Shown: piece after piece, positions 15,889 to 24,821 of the stretch
Numbering within the stretch: position 1 is the first letter of the stretch
Layout of the letters: each line of letters opens with the position of its first letter
DNA from: Treponema sp.
GTDB taxonomy: Bacteria > Spirochaetota > Spirochaetia > Treponematales > Breznakiellaceae
NCBI GenBank assembly: GCA_031276295.1
Contig: JAISNI010000188.1
Span: 1-36,984, forward strand
Reading direction: 5' to 3'
DNA: 36,984 nt
Notes under the pieces: generated by a model
What the model saw: the letters and a program-made list of their open reading frames with translations, nothing else
Told to the model about the DNA's origin: nothing
The model's database searches: none
Position numbers and translations under genes: made by a program

Positions 15889-15945
15889 AAATTCACTTTC
15901 GTGAATTTTTATACAATTTATGCGCGAAGCGCAACAAACTGCTAG
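15802..15945. repeat. MITE-like element, copy 2
   Basis: A 144-bp element bounded by CTAGCAGCCTGTTGC and GCAACAAACTGCTAG, inverted repeats of 15 bp with two mismatches. It contains a perfect 14-bp hairpin with a four-base loop (15883-15896 with 15901-15914). Its right 44 bases match copy 1 at 11241-11300. No coding capacity, so it would need a transposase from elsewhere. Confidence 0.75.
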
Positions 15946-15991
15946 CGGATATATTTTAATGCGCTCGCCCTGTCCGCTTTCCATTCCCCAG

Positions 15992-16020
15992 TTGAAGCTT
16001 CCTCCGTTTTTCTGTATTAT
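15992..16020 (+). promoter_or_regulatory. Promoter of the def operon
   Basis: TTGAAG (15992-15997), 17-base spacer, TATTAT (16015-16020). The start codon of def follows only six bases after the -10 box, so transcription should begin at or next to the ATG. Confidence 0.75.
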
Positions 16021-16026
16021 ATAGCT

Positions 16027-16539
16027 ATGACTATTCTGACCCTGGGGAACGAGGTGTTGCGGCGGAAAGCGGCGCCGATTACAAAAATAGATGGAGAAAC
16101 GGTAAAAACGGCGGAAGAGCTCATCAAAGCCCTTCATGCGGGTAAAGGTATTGGGCTTGCGGGCCCCCAGGTCGGGCTCTTGCAGCGTATCTTTGTGGTA
16201 CATATTGAAGGAGACATACCCCGTGTGTTCATCAATCCTTCTATAATAGAAACCTCGCAGGAGATGGTTAAATATGAGGAAGGCTGCCTTTCTATTCCCG
16301 GTGTTTACGCCGATGTGTTGCGTCCCCGGCAGATAAAGATACAGGCCTGGAACGAAAAAGGCCGCCCCTTTACCCTGGAAGCGGACGATATTCTGGGCAG
16401 GGTTATCCAGCATGAGTACGATCACCTTGAAGGCGCTCTTTTTATCGACAGGCTTTCGGAGCCTAAGAGAACCAGGATTATTGCCAGGTATGAAAAACAG
16501 CAGAAGGGGATAAAGGATGAGGATACTCTTCGCGGGTAG
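16027..16539 (+). CDS. def: Peptide deformylase
   Basis: Removes the formyl group from the N-terminal Met of new proteins using Fe2+/Zn2+. The 170-residue product carries the three family motifs: GLAGPQ (43-48; GLAAPQ type), EGCLS (85-89, metal Cys) and QHEYDHL (HExxH at 129-133). No ribosome binding site precedes the ATG and the promoter lies directly in front, which fits a leaderless mRNA. It overlaps fmt by 23 bases; the two enzymes act on the same formyl cycle. Confidence 0.96.
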   Translation: MTILTLGNEVLRRKAAPITKIDGETVKTAEELIKALHAGKGIGLAGPQVGLLQRIFVVHIEGDIPRVFINPSIIETSQEMVKYEEGCLSIPGVYADVLRPRQIKIQAWNEKGRPFTLEADDILGRVIQHEYDHLEGALFIDRLSEPKRTRIIARYEKQQKGIKDEDTLRG

Positions 16540-17503
16540 TCCTGCTATCGCGCTCCCCTGCCTCGATACGCTCTCGGAGCTTGCCCTGTCCGGCGGGGAT
16601 TTTGAACTGGCCGGCATCCTGACCAATCCCGACAGCCCCCGTGGACGCCGCGGCAGGATTGAGGCCACCGAAGTAGGGGCAAGGGCCGCCCTTATCGCCG
16701 GCCGTTTTGAAGCGGCGGCCCTGCCCGCCCCCGCCGTACTTAAACCGGAAAGACTGTCGGCGCAGGCGCGGGATGCCGTTGCCGCGTTAAAGCCGGACCT
16801 GCTCCTCTCTTTTGCCTACGGCCGTATATTCGGGCCGAAATTTTTGGCCCTGTTTCCCCTGGGGGGGATCAACATCCATCCAAGCCTCCTGCCCAAATAC
16901 CGGGGGCCGACGCCTATCCCCGCGGCTATCCTTAACCGCGAGGCTGAAACAGGTATAAGCATACAGAAGCTGGCACGGGAAATGGATGCCGGGGACATCC
17001 TCCTACAGGAACGTTTCCCGCTTTCGGGCAGGGAAACGACGGCAAGCCTTTCCGACTATGCCGCCCACAGAAGCGCCGCCCTGCTGCCTCATGTTTTGCG
17101 GGGCATACTCACGGGTGATATTCAGGCAAAGCCTCAAAGGGCGGAAGAAGCGAGCTACTGTTCGCTTATCTCCAGGGAAGAAGGCCGTATAGACTGGTCC
17201 CGGACCGCCGTCGAGATAGACGTACGGATACGGGCATTTACCCCCTGGCCCCTCTCCTGGACTATGTACGGGGACGGGGCCTGTTATATACTGGAAGGGC
17301 AGCCTTGGGAAGGGGAGGGTCTTCCGTCCGGCAATGCCCTACCGGGCGTGGTTCTGGGCACGGACCACCGTGCGGGTATACTGATACAAACCGGAGACGG
17401 CGTTTACGCGGTAAGCCGTCTTCAGCACCAGGCGAGAAAAGCCCTGGCCTGGAAAGATTTTTTAAACGGCACGCGGGACTTTATAGGCGCGCATCTTATA
17501 TAA
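16517..17503 (+). CDS. fmt: Methionyl-tRNA formyltransferase
   Basis: Formylates Met-tRNAi with 10-formyl-tetrahydrofolate. The 328-residue protein begins RILFAGSPAIALPCLD and has the catalytic block NIHPSLLPKYRGPTPIPAAI (20 residues, with the Asn-His-Ser/Leu-Leu-Pro signature) and EMDAGDIL. The C-terminal OB-like half (RAFTPWP) is present, so length is complete. AAGG lies just before the ATG inside def. Translational coupling with def is likely. Confidence 0.96.
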   Translation: MRILFAGSPAIALPCLDTLSELALSGGDFELAGILTNPDSPRGRRGRIEATEVGARAALIAGRFEAAALPAPAVLKPERLSAQARDAVAALKPDLLLSFAYGRIFGPKFLALFPLGGINIHPSLLPKYRGPTPIPAAILNREAETGISIQKLAREMDAGDILLQERFPLSGRETTASLSDYAAHRSAALLPHVLRGILTGDIQAKPQRAEEASYCSLISREEGRIDWSRTAVEIDVRIRAFTPWPLSWTMYGDGACYILEGQPWEGEGLPSGNALPGVVLGTDHRAGILIQTGDGVYAVSRLQHQARKALAWKDFLNGTRDFIGAHLI

Positions 17504-17512
17504 GGAACGGAT

Positions 17513-18541
17513 ATGGCTTTAGGCAATTTAAATAATAAGGAAGGGAAGGGCGCCGGTAATCTGAGGCTCTTTATATCTATGGCTATGAGCCTTGTCGTCT
17601 TTGTGGGGATTATTGCGGTGTCGGTGTTTTTTATTGCGGTTCAGGGTGCCGATGAAACAATGGTACCGGAACTGAGGGGCAAAGAATTGACCGAAGCCCT
17701 TTTGGAACTCCAGGTGAAGGAACTCTACCCCCGGATTCAGTTGCGGTATTCTCAGACATCCTTCGATAAGGGGCTGATACTCGAACAGGAACCCGTGGCC
17801 GGGACTATTGTCAAGGCCGGACGCCGGATCAGGCTGGTGGTAAGCCAGGGCGTTGTGCTCAACAAGGTGGAGAATTACCTGGGGCGTAATATTGACGAAG
17901 TGCATATCGAAATACAGACTCTGGCCGCTTCCCAGGGCAATCCCGCGGCGGGCTCTTCCGTGCGGCCGCTTCTGTCGGTGAAAGAACCTTTTATGTATGA
18001 ATACTCACAGAAAAGCCCGGGAACCATACTCCAGCAAAAGCCGGAGCCCGATGCTGAGATTTCAGGCCCGACCGTGCTGGAATTTGTGGTGAGCCGCGGG
18101 CCTGAAAGCGCCATGATTAAGGCGCCTAACCTGGTCGGCCTTTCTATAAACGACGCCCTGGAACTCATCGGGCGTACCGGCATAGACTTTCAGTTTACCT
18201 TGCGGCCTACAGAGGAAGGGGAAAGCCCCGGCATGGTGGTCTATCAGGAACCCGCCGGAGACACTTCCACCTCCGCCAATACGCGCTTTTCTTTCCTGGT
18301 AAACGAACCGGTAACGGTTGCTGAAGGGGAGGCATTCGGTCTTTTTACCTACAATATGCCCAGGAATCCCTACCCCCTGGCCATGCGCCTTGAAGCCCAG
18401 CTTCCTTCAGGTGATCGTATCCGCCTCCTTACCGTGGAGTATGCCGGCGGGAACATCTCCATTCCCTACCAGCTTCCCGTAGGGACAACGCTGATACTTT
18501 CCATGCTTAACCGAGAGATACACCGCGAAACCGTGCAGTGA
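17513..18541 (+). CDS. PASTA-domain membrane protein
   Basis: A 342-residue protein with a short cytosolic N-terminus, one membrane helix (about residues 20-45) and an extracytoplasmic chain of PASTA-like units: VPELRGKELTEALLEL ending in VVSQG, a divergent second unit starting VENYLGRNIDEV, and APNLVGLSINDALELIG ending in LVNEP. PASTA domains in Ser/Thr kinases and penicillin-binding proteins bind peptidoglycan fragments; here no kinase or transpeptidase domain is attached. AAGGA overlaps the fmt stop seven bases before the ATG. A role in cell-wall sensing is inferred. Confidence 0.88.
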   Translation: MALGNLNNKEGKGAGNLRLFISMAMSLVVFVGIIAVSVFFIAVQGADETMVPELRGKELTEALLELQVKELYPRIQLRYSQTSFDKGLILEQEPVAGTIVKAGRRIRLVVSQGVVLNKVENYLGRNIDEVHIEIQTLAASQGNPAAGSSVRPLLSVKEPFMYEYSQKSPGTILQQKPEPDAEISGPTVLEFVVSRGPESAMIKAPNLVGLSINDALELIGRTGIDFQFTLRPTEEGESPGMVVYQEPAGDTSTSANTRFSFLVNEPVTVAEGEAFGLFTYNMPRNPYPLAMRLEAQLPSGDRIRLLTVEYAGGNISIPYQLPVGTTLILSMLNREIHRETVQ

Positions 18542-18629
18542 TAAATCATAGTATGCTCCGCTGTATCCGACACGAAAATAACCTTCAAATTGCAAGGGCG
18601 GCGGCAGCTAAAAGGTAAGATATTGACCG

Positions 18630-18671
18630 GCAGGCCGGGTGCATATCCCGGAGCCTGCTTCTGGGTTTTTC
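18630..18671 (+). terminator. Terminator after the PASTA gene
   Basis: GCAGGC-CGGG (18630-18639) pairs with CCCG-GA-GCCTGC (18647-18658), a 10-bp stem with a GA bulge, and is followed within eight bases by TTTTT. Confidence 0.6.
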
Positions 18672-18703
18672 ATTAAGCCAATTAACTCGCTTGAGAGTTA
18701 TTT

Positions 18704-18732
18704 TGGAAATACTATACATTCTGTGCTATAAT
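18704..18732 (+). promoter_or_regulatory. Extended -10 promoter for the WecA-like gene
   Basis: TGCTATAAT with a perfect -10 (18727-18732) and TG extension, and TGGAAA (18704-18709) 17 bases upstream. The leader is about 75 bases, AT-rich, with TTGGAG before the ATG. Confidence 0.6.
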
Positions 18733-18812
18733 CGCTATTATATAGTGATGAGTTTTTTGTCTAATTGTTATAGTCTAATAATAATATCTAATTGAGATAA
18801 CTTGGAGTTTGC

Positions 18813-19880
18813 ATGACCAGTGCGGTTATTACAATTTGTTGTGTTTTTGTGCTTTCAGTTCTTGCTGAACTAGCCATTCTAAGAATATGCCGTAAAAAAT
18901 CCTGGTATGACAGTATAAACGAAAGAAAAATACATACGGGGAACATTCCCCGGCTTGGCGGCATAAGTTTTGCAACAGTTTTTATCCTGTGTACGCTCTT
19001 TATCAACTTTTTTCTGCTGGAACCGCATTTCAGCCGGCGTTTTCTGTTACCGCTTTCAGGCTTGATCCTGGTCCTGGTATCCGGTGTGCTTGACGATTTC
19101 CGGCCTATGCAGCCCCGTCATAAACTCCTGCTCCAGATTATTGCGGCTCTCTGTGTGATTGTACCGGGTTTTTCCTTTCAGCAGATTCTTTTTGAAGAAG
19201 ACCCCGGCTGGTTACGGTATCCTGTTTCATTCTTTTGGATCATAGGTTTGACCAATGCTATTAACCTTATAGACGGGGTTGACGGGCTTGCCGGCGGTTT
19301 GGCTTTTCTTGCCGCCCTTACCTATGCCGCTATCTTTGTCCTGAACGGCGATAATAACGCCGTAATTCTCCTCTGTATCAGCCTTACGGCGGCGATAGGC
19401 GGCTTTCTTGTCTTTAACTTACCCCTGCCGAAGGCATGTATCTTTATGGGGGACGGGGGCAGCCAATTCCTCGGCTTTATCCTTGCCGTGCTTCCCCTTA
19501 TTGAAATGAGGGAATCCGTGTCCGCTCCGCAGAATATTCCCCTGCTTCCCGCGGCTGCCGTTCTGTCCATCCCTATTTTCGATACCGTTGCGGCGATCTG
19601 GCGCAGAATCAGGGATGGCAGGAGGATAGATAGTCCTGATAAGGCCCATATACACCATAAACTTATGAATTTGGGTCTGTCCAGCAGGGGTGTAGACGGT
19701 GTTTTATACGGATTACAGATACTTATCGGAGCGTTGGTCTTTTTCTCCGTTAAAGGGGAGGGCATTTTATCACGCTCCCTTCTGGCCGTTTCCTTTCTTG
19801 TTGTTATCCTGTTCTTTTCGCTTATCCATTTTCTCAACCAGGCTGCGGCAAAAAGGACGATGAAACTTACCCGGCAGTAG
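18813..19880 (+). CDS. Undecaprenyl-phosphate sugar-1-phosphate transferase (WecA/TagO-like)
   Basis: A 355-residue membrane protein with about 10 or 11 helices of the MraY/WecA superfamily, which joins a sugar-1-phosphate (commonly GlcNAc-1-P) to a polyprenyl phosphate. The markers are KIHTGNIPRLGG (39-50), the DD pair at 94-95 (LDDFRP), NLIDGVDGLAGG (151-162), FMGDGGSQFLGF and the C-terminal IHHKLMNLG loop, the HIHH form seen in WecA/TagO rather than MraY. It would start a surface glycan. The specific sugar is not determinable. Confidence 0.88.
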   Translation: MTSAVITICCVFVLSVLAELAILRICRKKSWYDSINERKIHTGNIPRLGGISFATVFILCTLFINFFLLEPHFSRRFLLPLSGLILVLVSGVLDDFRPMQPRHKLLLQIIAALCVIVPGFSFQQILFEEDPGWLRYPVSFFWIIGLTNAINLIDGVDGLAGGLAFLAALTYAAIFVLNGDNNAVILLCISLTAAIGGFLVFNLPLPKACIFMGDGGSQFLGFILAVLPLIEMRESVSAPQNIPLLPAAAVLSIPIFDTVAAIWRRIRDGRRIDSPDKAHIHHKLMNLGLSSRGVDGVLYGLQILIGALVFFSVKGEGILSRSLLAVSFLVVILFFSLIHFLNQAAAKRTMKLTRQ

Positions 19881-19889
19881 TATACATCT

Positions 19890-21047
19890 ATGAGTTTACC
19901 GCGTTATTACTTTGACTGGGCGGCTACAGCCCCGCCGGATGCGGCCTGCACCGATGCCTGGGATACGGATATGCAGACGGTATTCGGAAATCCTTCCTCC
20001 CTTCATAGCGAAGGTAAGAAAGCCAGAGAAGTCCTTGAGGAAGCACGGGAACGTTGCGCCCGTGTCCTCGGTCTTCCATCCGAAAGCGTCTTTTTTACAT
20101 CCGGGGGAACCGAATCGAACGCCATAGTCATATATACGCAACTTCTCAGGCAGTATCCCACCGCTATCCTTTCAAGCACGGTGGAACATCCGTCGGTAAG
20201 GGAAAATTGCCTGTGCCTTGAAGGGCTGGGAAAACAAATAGGCTTTATCGGTGTGGAAAAAGATGGAAGGGTCAGTTCCCGTACCCTGGAAAAAGCCCTC
20301 GCCAAATACCCCAACGCCGGATTTGCCGCAATCATGGCGGTGAACAACGAAACCGGCGCCCTTAATGATATGGAAGCCCTCTCCGCCCATCTCCGCGCTC
20401 AGGCCGCCCGTCCCGTTCATCTGCACTGCGATTTGGTGCAGGCCGTAGGCAAGATACCGGTGGATATACGGGCCTGGGACTTGGATTCCGCCTCCATCAG
20501 CGCGCATAAACTGGGCGGCCCCCGTGGTATAGGACTGCTTTACCTCCGTAAACGCGTGCAAACCCTCTACCGCGGCGGGGGCCAGGAGGGGGGCATACGC
20601 CCCGGTACGGAAAATGTCCGCGGCGCATTGGCCCTGGCACGCTGCCTTGAAAAGCGGGCCTCCCCTGCCCTTCTGCAAGGGGAAAGCGCCGAAGCCCGGG
20701 CGCGCTGGCAATACCTTATCGGAGCTTTAAAGGCCCATGACCGGTGTACGCTTATTCCAGCCGACCGGACCGAAGATGATGAACGCTTCTCTCCCTGGAT
20801 ACTCCAGGCCGCTTTTAAAGGGCTTCCCGGCGAGGTTATGGTACGCGCCCTGGACGAAGCGGGCTTTGCGATTTCTACCGGATCGGCCTGTTCTTCGGCT
20901 TCCGGGGAGCGTCCGGTACTGGCCGCAATGGGGCTTAGCCCTGATCTAAGCCTCAACGGAATACGGATCTCCCAGGGCTGGTCAACGGACAGAGAAGCGA
21001 TAGAAAGGTTCTCTGAAGCCGTTACCGGGATTCTAAGGCGGTACTGA
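19890..21047 (+). CDS. Cysteine desulfurase (NifS/IscS class V)
   Basis: A PLP enzyme that takes sulfur from cysteine. In the 385 residues, FTSGGTESN binds the cofactor phosphate, Lys207 in SAHKLGG forms the Schiff base, RPGTENV is conserved, and Cys334 in STGSACSS is the persulfide residue. It lies directly before thiI, the arrangement in which a dedicated desulfurase (NifZ-like) feeds ThiI, so the likely product is sulfur for 4-thiouridine in tRNA. No iscU or other cluster-assembly gene is nearby. The ribosome site is weak. Confidence 0.93.
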   Translation: MSLPRYYFDWAATAPPDAACTDAWDTDMQTVFGNPSSLHSEGKKAREVLEEARERCARVLGLPSESVFFTSGGTESNAIVIYTQLLRQYPTAILSSTVEHPSVRENCLCLEGLGKQIGFIGVEKDGRVSSRTLEKALAKYPNAGFAAIMAVNNETGALNDMEALSAHLRAQAARPVHLHCDLVQAVGKIPVDIRAWDLDSASISAHKLGGPRGIGLLYLRKRVQTLYRGGGQEGGIRPGTENVRGALALARCLEKRASPALLQGESAEARARWQYLIGALKAHDRCTLIPADRTEDDERFSPWILQAAFKGLPGEVMVRALDEAGFAISTGSACSSASGERPVLAAMGLSPDLSLNGIRISQGWSTDREAIERFSEAVTGILRRY

Positions 21048-22229
21048 TTGACTACCTATCTATTGAAACCCGGCGAACTAAGCCTTAAAGGGGGCAACAG
21101 AGAAGGCTTTGAGCATATTTTAAGGCGGAATATCAAGGCCATGCTTGGCAGGAGCACACGTATAGAACTGACAAGGGGCCGTTTTTTCGTTCGCTGTCCG
21201 GAAGATTCGGAAACAAAAACTGAGGAGTGCCTTCGCCGCCTCTTTGGTATTGCGGGCTGGGCAAAGGTACGGGCCTGTCCTAAAACCACCGGCGATATTT
21301 TCCGCCTTTGCATAGAAGAAGCGGGCCGTTTTTTTGACCGGGGATTGCGTACCTTCAAGGTGAACGCGCGGAGAACCGATAAGAGCTTTCCCCTGAATTC
21401 GGCGCAGATCTGTAGCAATGCGGGCGAGGCAATTCTGAGGGCTCTACCCGGCTTCAAGGTTGATGTACACGAGCCTGAACTTGTTGTTACGGTGGAGATA
21501 CGGGAAAAAGCCTATGTTTACGGTAACGGGGAGAAGGGCCTGCAAGGGCTGCCGGTCGGGACCGCCGGCAAGGGCTTATGCCTCCTCTCAGGAGGCATCG
21601 ATTCCCCTGTGGCTCTCTACATGATGTGTTCGCGGGGTATGCACATGGAAGCGGTATACTTCCATGCCTGGCCTTATACATCCGATGAAGCCCGGCAAAA
21701 GGTTGTGCGTCTGGCGGAAATTACCGGGAGCTACGGCCTGGGCGTAAGGCTGCATATTATACCCGTTACCACAATTCAGATGCGCATAAAGGAAAGAGCT
21801 CCGGCGGAATGGACGACGGTGCTTCTCCGTATGGCCATGATGGAAGCTGCGGAGAATCTTGCGGTCATGCGCCGGGCTAAATGCCTCATCACCGGGGAAA
21901 GCCTTTCCCAAGTGGCAAGCCAGACCATAGAAAATATAAACTGTACCCAAAGCCGCCTAAAAATGCCCGTCCTCCGTCCGCTTATAGGTATGGATAAGGA
22001 AGATATCATCAGGCTTGCAAAGAAGATAGGAACCTACGAAACATCAATACTCCCCTACCAGGACTGCTGCGTTCTCTTTAGCCCGCCTCACCCTATCCTG
22101 CGCGGCGATCCCCGCCATGCGCAGAGGCTCTATGAAGAACTGGAACTACAGCCCCTGATCGAAGATGCCTTGAAGGAAATGACCGTAGAGAAGTGCGCTT
22201 TCCCGGACGATCAGGATTCGCTACTCTGA
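21048..22229 (+). CDS. thiI: tRNA sulfurtransferase ThiI, short form
   Basis: Makes 4-thiouridine at tRNA position 8. The 393 residues have a ferredoxin-like N-terminus (RGRFFVRC), a THUMP domain (about 58-160) and the PP-loop SGGIDS (181-186), with the conserved ITGESLSQVASQT later. It ends after the PP-loop domain and lacks the C-terminal rhodanese of the E. coli protein, so sulfur must come straight from the adjacent desulfurase. Start is TTG directly after the desulfurase TGA; AAGGCGG lies six bases upstream. Confidence 0.93.
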   Translation: MTTYLLKPGELSLKGGNREGFEHILRRNIKAMLGRSTRIELTRGRFFVRCPEDSETKTEECLRRLFGIAGWAKVRACPKTTGDIFRLCIEEAGRFFDRGLRTFKVNARRTDKSFPLNSAQICSNAGEAILRALPGFKVDVHEPELVVTVEIREKAYVYGNGEKGLQGLPVGTAGKGLCLLSGGIDSPVALYMMCSRGMHMEAVYFHAWPYTSDEARQKVVRLAEITGSYGLGVRLHIIPVTTIQMRIKERAPAEWTTVLLRMAMMEAAENLAVMRRAKCLITGESLSQVASQTIENINCTQSRLKMPVLRPLIGMDKEDIIRLAKKIGTYETSILPYQDCCVLFSPPHPILRGDPRHAQRLYEELELQPLIEDALKEMTVEKCAFPDDQDSLL

Positions 22230-22352
22230 GGCCGCCTTAATAGAGGATGCCATACGGAAATCATCGCCTTTAATGTGGTTAAAAAGCCAACCGCCTATAC
22301 TGGTACGCATCCTGTTTCCAAAGTGCCGTCTCACTGGTATGCCATTTTTCCC

Positions 22353-24806
22353 CTATTCCAATGGCGGATAATAACCAATCATGTCCCTGCCGGATCGTTC
22401 CATAAGGTATACCTGCACTTCCAGGGGAAGATACGCTCTCCCAAAATCCGTTGGGAGCATGGATTGGTAACTCAGGGTATAGGAACCGCTGGGCTGTTCG
22501 GCAAGTTTGCTGATTGTTTTGCCTATACCTTCATTCTGATAAAGAGGCAGCACGCTACCGCCTGTCTGTTCGCAGAGATAGCGGATCTCGGAGGATACCT
22601 GGTTGTTTCCCAATACTACCGCATGAAAGACAATGCTGTTATTTGCAAGGTATGCGGCTAATTCCGAAAGGCCGTACTGCTCAAAGGCAAACTGGCCTGG
22701 GTTACCTGAACCTACATAGACAATCCCCCGTTTTTTACCTCCGGCCAGCAGGTCCGTCGCGGCCAAACGCAGGCCAAGGTCCAGCCTCCAGCGCGGAGAA
22801 TAGGAAGCCACATTTCCCCGTGCAAGGGAAGCCAGCGCGCCCCTTGTCAGGTTTTCAAGGCCGGGTCTGGAGGTGTTCCGCTGGACGGATGCGGGCAGAA
22901 CAGGGGAACCGTCCGCCCCATCGGCGGCGGGTGGGGTCGAACCGTCAAGTCGCTCGCGCACCGGCTGCTCGCCGGCAGAGATAAGGGAGGCAACCCGTAT
23001 GCCCGCCGTGGAATTGCCGCCGCCTGAACTGCTGACGGCGCTTATATCACGGAGCGCGGTTTCCAGAGCCTCCTGCATGGTTTTAGTTTCGTCGGAACGT
23101 TCCATAAGAATAGAGATATAAGCAAGATTGTTCACATACCCCGCTCCCCGAAAATTCTGGGCGCCGGCGGTTTGACCGCCCTCCGAAAGGAAGAAATTCC
23201 GCCCGTCAAGGCCGACAATAGGCCGCCTCAGTCGGTCCTGTACCTGAATTTCCACCGTAACCTGGGGGAAATCATCGGTGAAAACCCGCTCTATTTCAAC
23301 AAAAAGCCCGGAAGCTACATCGTCGATACGGGTAAAAATAGAAACATCATTCCCGGAAAAATTAGCCGCGACAACATTCCCGTTTTGGTCCATCTCTGCG
23401 CACACTATCCGTACCCCTGAGTTGCCCAGCACCCCCAGTTCCCGTATTATTGAAGAATTACAGTCTATCATAAGGATACGGTTCATATCGGCGACAAGGA
23501 GCCTGCCGTCCTTCAAAAACCTTAAACTTTCGGGGCCTGTTAGACCATTCCTCACCAGCAGGCCCAGATAGGCGCCGTTTCTGTCGAACATGAACACCTG
23601 CTTGGCCAAATTGTCCGCCACATAGACACGGCCGTCCCGCACCGCAATACCCGTCGGGGACAGAAAGCCCTGAAAACCGGCGCTCCTCGTACCGAAGCTG
23701 AGGATAAAGTTTCCATCGGGATCGAATTTTGATATACGCCTGTTGCCGTAATCAACAACATACAGGTAGCCTTCCTCATCTATAGCCATATTTTGAGGGC
23801 TGACAAACTTCCCCTCGCCCTGCCCTTTAGAGCCTATATAGGACTGCCATACCCCGTCGCTGTTGAGTACGCTTACCCGTCCCCCACGGTATTCCGAGAC
23901 ATAGAACCTCCCCCCTTCGCCGCGGACTATATCGTAGGGACGGTCGAAACCGTTGATAGGGCCGCGGATACGCTGCCGTATAACACCGTTTACATCAATA
24001 CGGACAATCTCGTTGCTGCCGTATGCGACCACATAGACCGATCCGTCCTCCACGGCAAGGACCGAGCTGGGCTGCTTATACAGAACGTTGGTATTGTTAC
24101 GGCTGGGGAAATTACCCGATTCCACGTAACGTACATCATCGTTCGGAACCGGAAGCAGGCTCCGGCGGTTCCGTATCGTATCAATATGGTTTGCAAGCAA
24201 CAAATTCTGGGCCGTACCGTAGGGATAGCCCTGGAGAGCCGCCTGCCATTGGCGCAAAGCCGTATCTTCAAATCCTGAACGGTAGTAGGAACGGCCAAGC
24301 CAGTCCAGGATGAGCGGTTCGCCGGGCCTGTAGGCCAGGGCCCTTTCAAAAGAGAGGATCGCTTCGTTATAAGCAAAACGGTTGTAGGCCTGTACCCCCA
24401 GGCGGAATTCCTCCCGCGCGTTGAGGGTATTAAGATCTACCGGACGTGAAGGCGGGGAAGCGCTTCCCGTAGACCCCGGAGCGGCGGTTTGAGCGGAAGT
24501 TCCCCTGCCGTCGTAATTGTTGAGAAAGCCTCCCGGTATATTCCTTGACGAATCGTAGGAGCCCGGCAACTCCCCCTGCTGGGAAACCAGAGGAAGCGGC
24601 GGGGAAAAAAGCAGGAGAAGGGCAAACACGAAGAACAAGCCGGTTTTTATGATTCCTTTCAGGTCATCCCGATTTAACCGATCAGCAGTTCCTGACATCT
24701 GATCGGCAAAGAATCCGTACAATCCAAAAATTCCGCCCGGAAATATACGTCCGTGCGGGCTTCTTGGTTTTAGCGGCAGTCCGTAAAACAATACTTTATT
24801 AGCCAT
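22353..24806 (-). CDS. Exported TPR / NHL beta-propeller / VWA-like protein
   Basis: An 817-residue multidomain protein. A hydrophobic stretch near residues 53-70 probably serves as signal or anchor. It is followed by a linker, a TPR-like region (REEFRLGVQAYNRFAYNEA, about 130-200) and a six-bladed propeller of NHL repeats (for example VYVVAYGSNEIVRID, YLYVVDYGNRRISKFD, VYVADNLAKQVFMFD). The C-terminal part starts VTVEIQVQDRLRRPIVGLDG and resembles VWFA-related domains, but the metal site DxSxS is replaced (ISILMERSDET). The start has a strong GAGGGAGG, but ATG 24698 would place the signal peptide at the N-terminus and is an alternative. Function unknown; propellers usually bind proteins or glycans. 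Confidence 0.75.
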   Translation of the reverse strand: MANKVLFYGLPLKPRSPHGRIFPGGIFGLYGFFADQMSGTADRLNRDDLKGIIKTGLFFVFALLLLFSPPLPLVSQQGELPGSYDSSRNIPGGFLNNYDGRGTSAQTAAPGSTGSASPPSRPVDLNTLNAREEFRLGVQAYNRFAYNEAILSFERALAYRPGEPLILDWLGRSYYRSGFEDTALRQWQAALQGYPYGTAQNLLLANHIDTIRNRRSLLPVPNDDVRYVESGNFPSRNNTNVLYKQPSSVLAVEDGSVYVVAYGSNEIVRIDVNGVIRQRIRGPINGFDRPYDIVRGEGGRFYVSEYRGGRVSVLNSDGVWQSYIGSKGQGEGKFVSPQNMAIDEEGYLYVVDYGNRRISKFDPDGNFILSFGTRSAGFQGFLSPTGIAVRDGRVYVADNLAKQVFMFDRNGAYLGLLVRNGLTGPESLRFLKDGRLLVADMNRILMIDCNSSIIRELGVLGNSGVRIVCAEMDQNGNVVAANFSGNDVSIFTRIDDVASGLFVEIERVFTDDFPQVTVEIQVQDRLRRPIVGLDGRNFFLSEGGQTAGAQNFRGAGYVNNLAYISILMERSDETKTMQEALETALRDISAVSSSGGGNSTAGIRVASLISAGEQPVRERLDGSTPPAADGADGSPVLPASVQRNTSRPGLENLTRGALASLARGNVASYSPRWRLDLGLRLAATDLLAGGKKRGIVYVGSGNPGQFAFEQYGLSELAAYLANNSIVFHAVVLGNNQVSSEIRYLCEQTGGSVLPLYQNEGIGKTISKLAEQPSGSYTLSYQSMLPTDFGRAYLPLEVQVYLMERSGRDMIGYYPPLE

Positions 24807-24821
24807 ATCCCTCCCTCTTTA

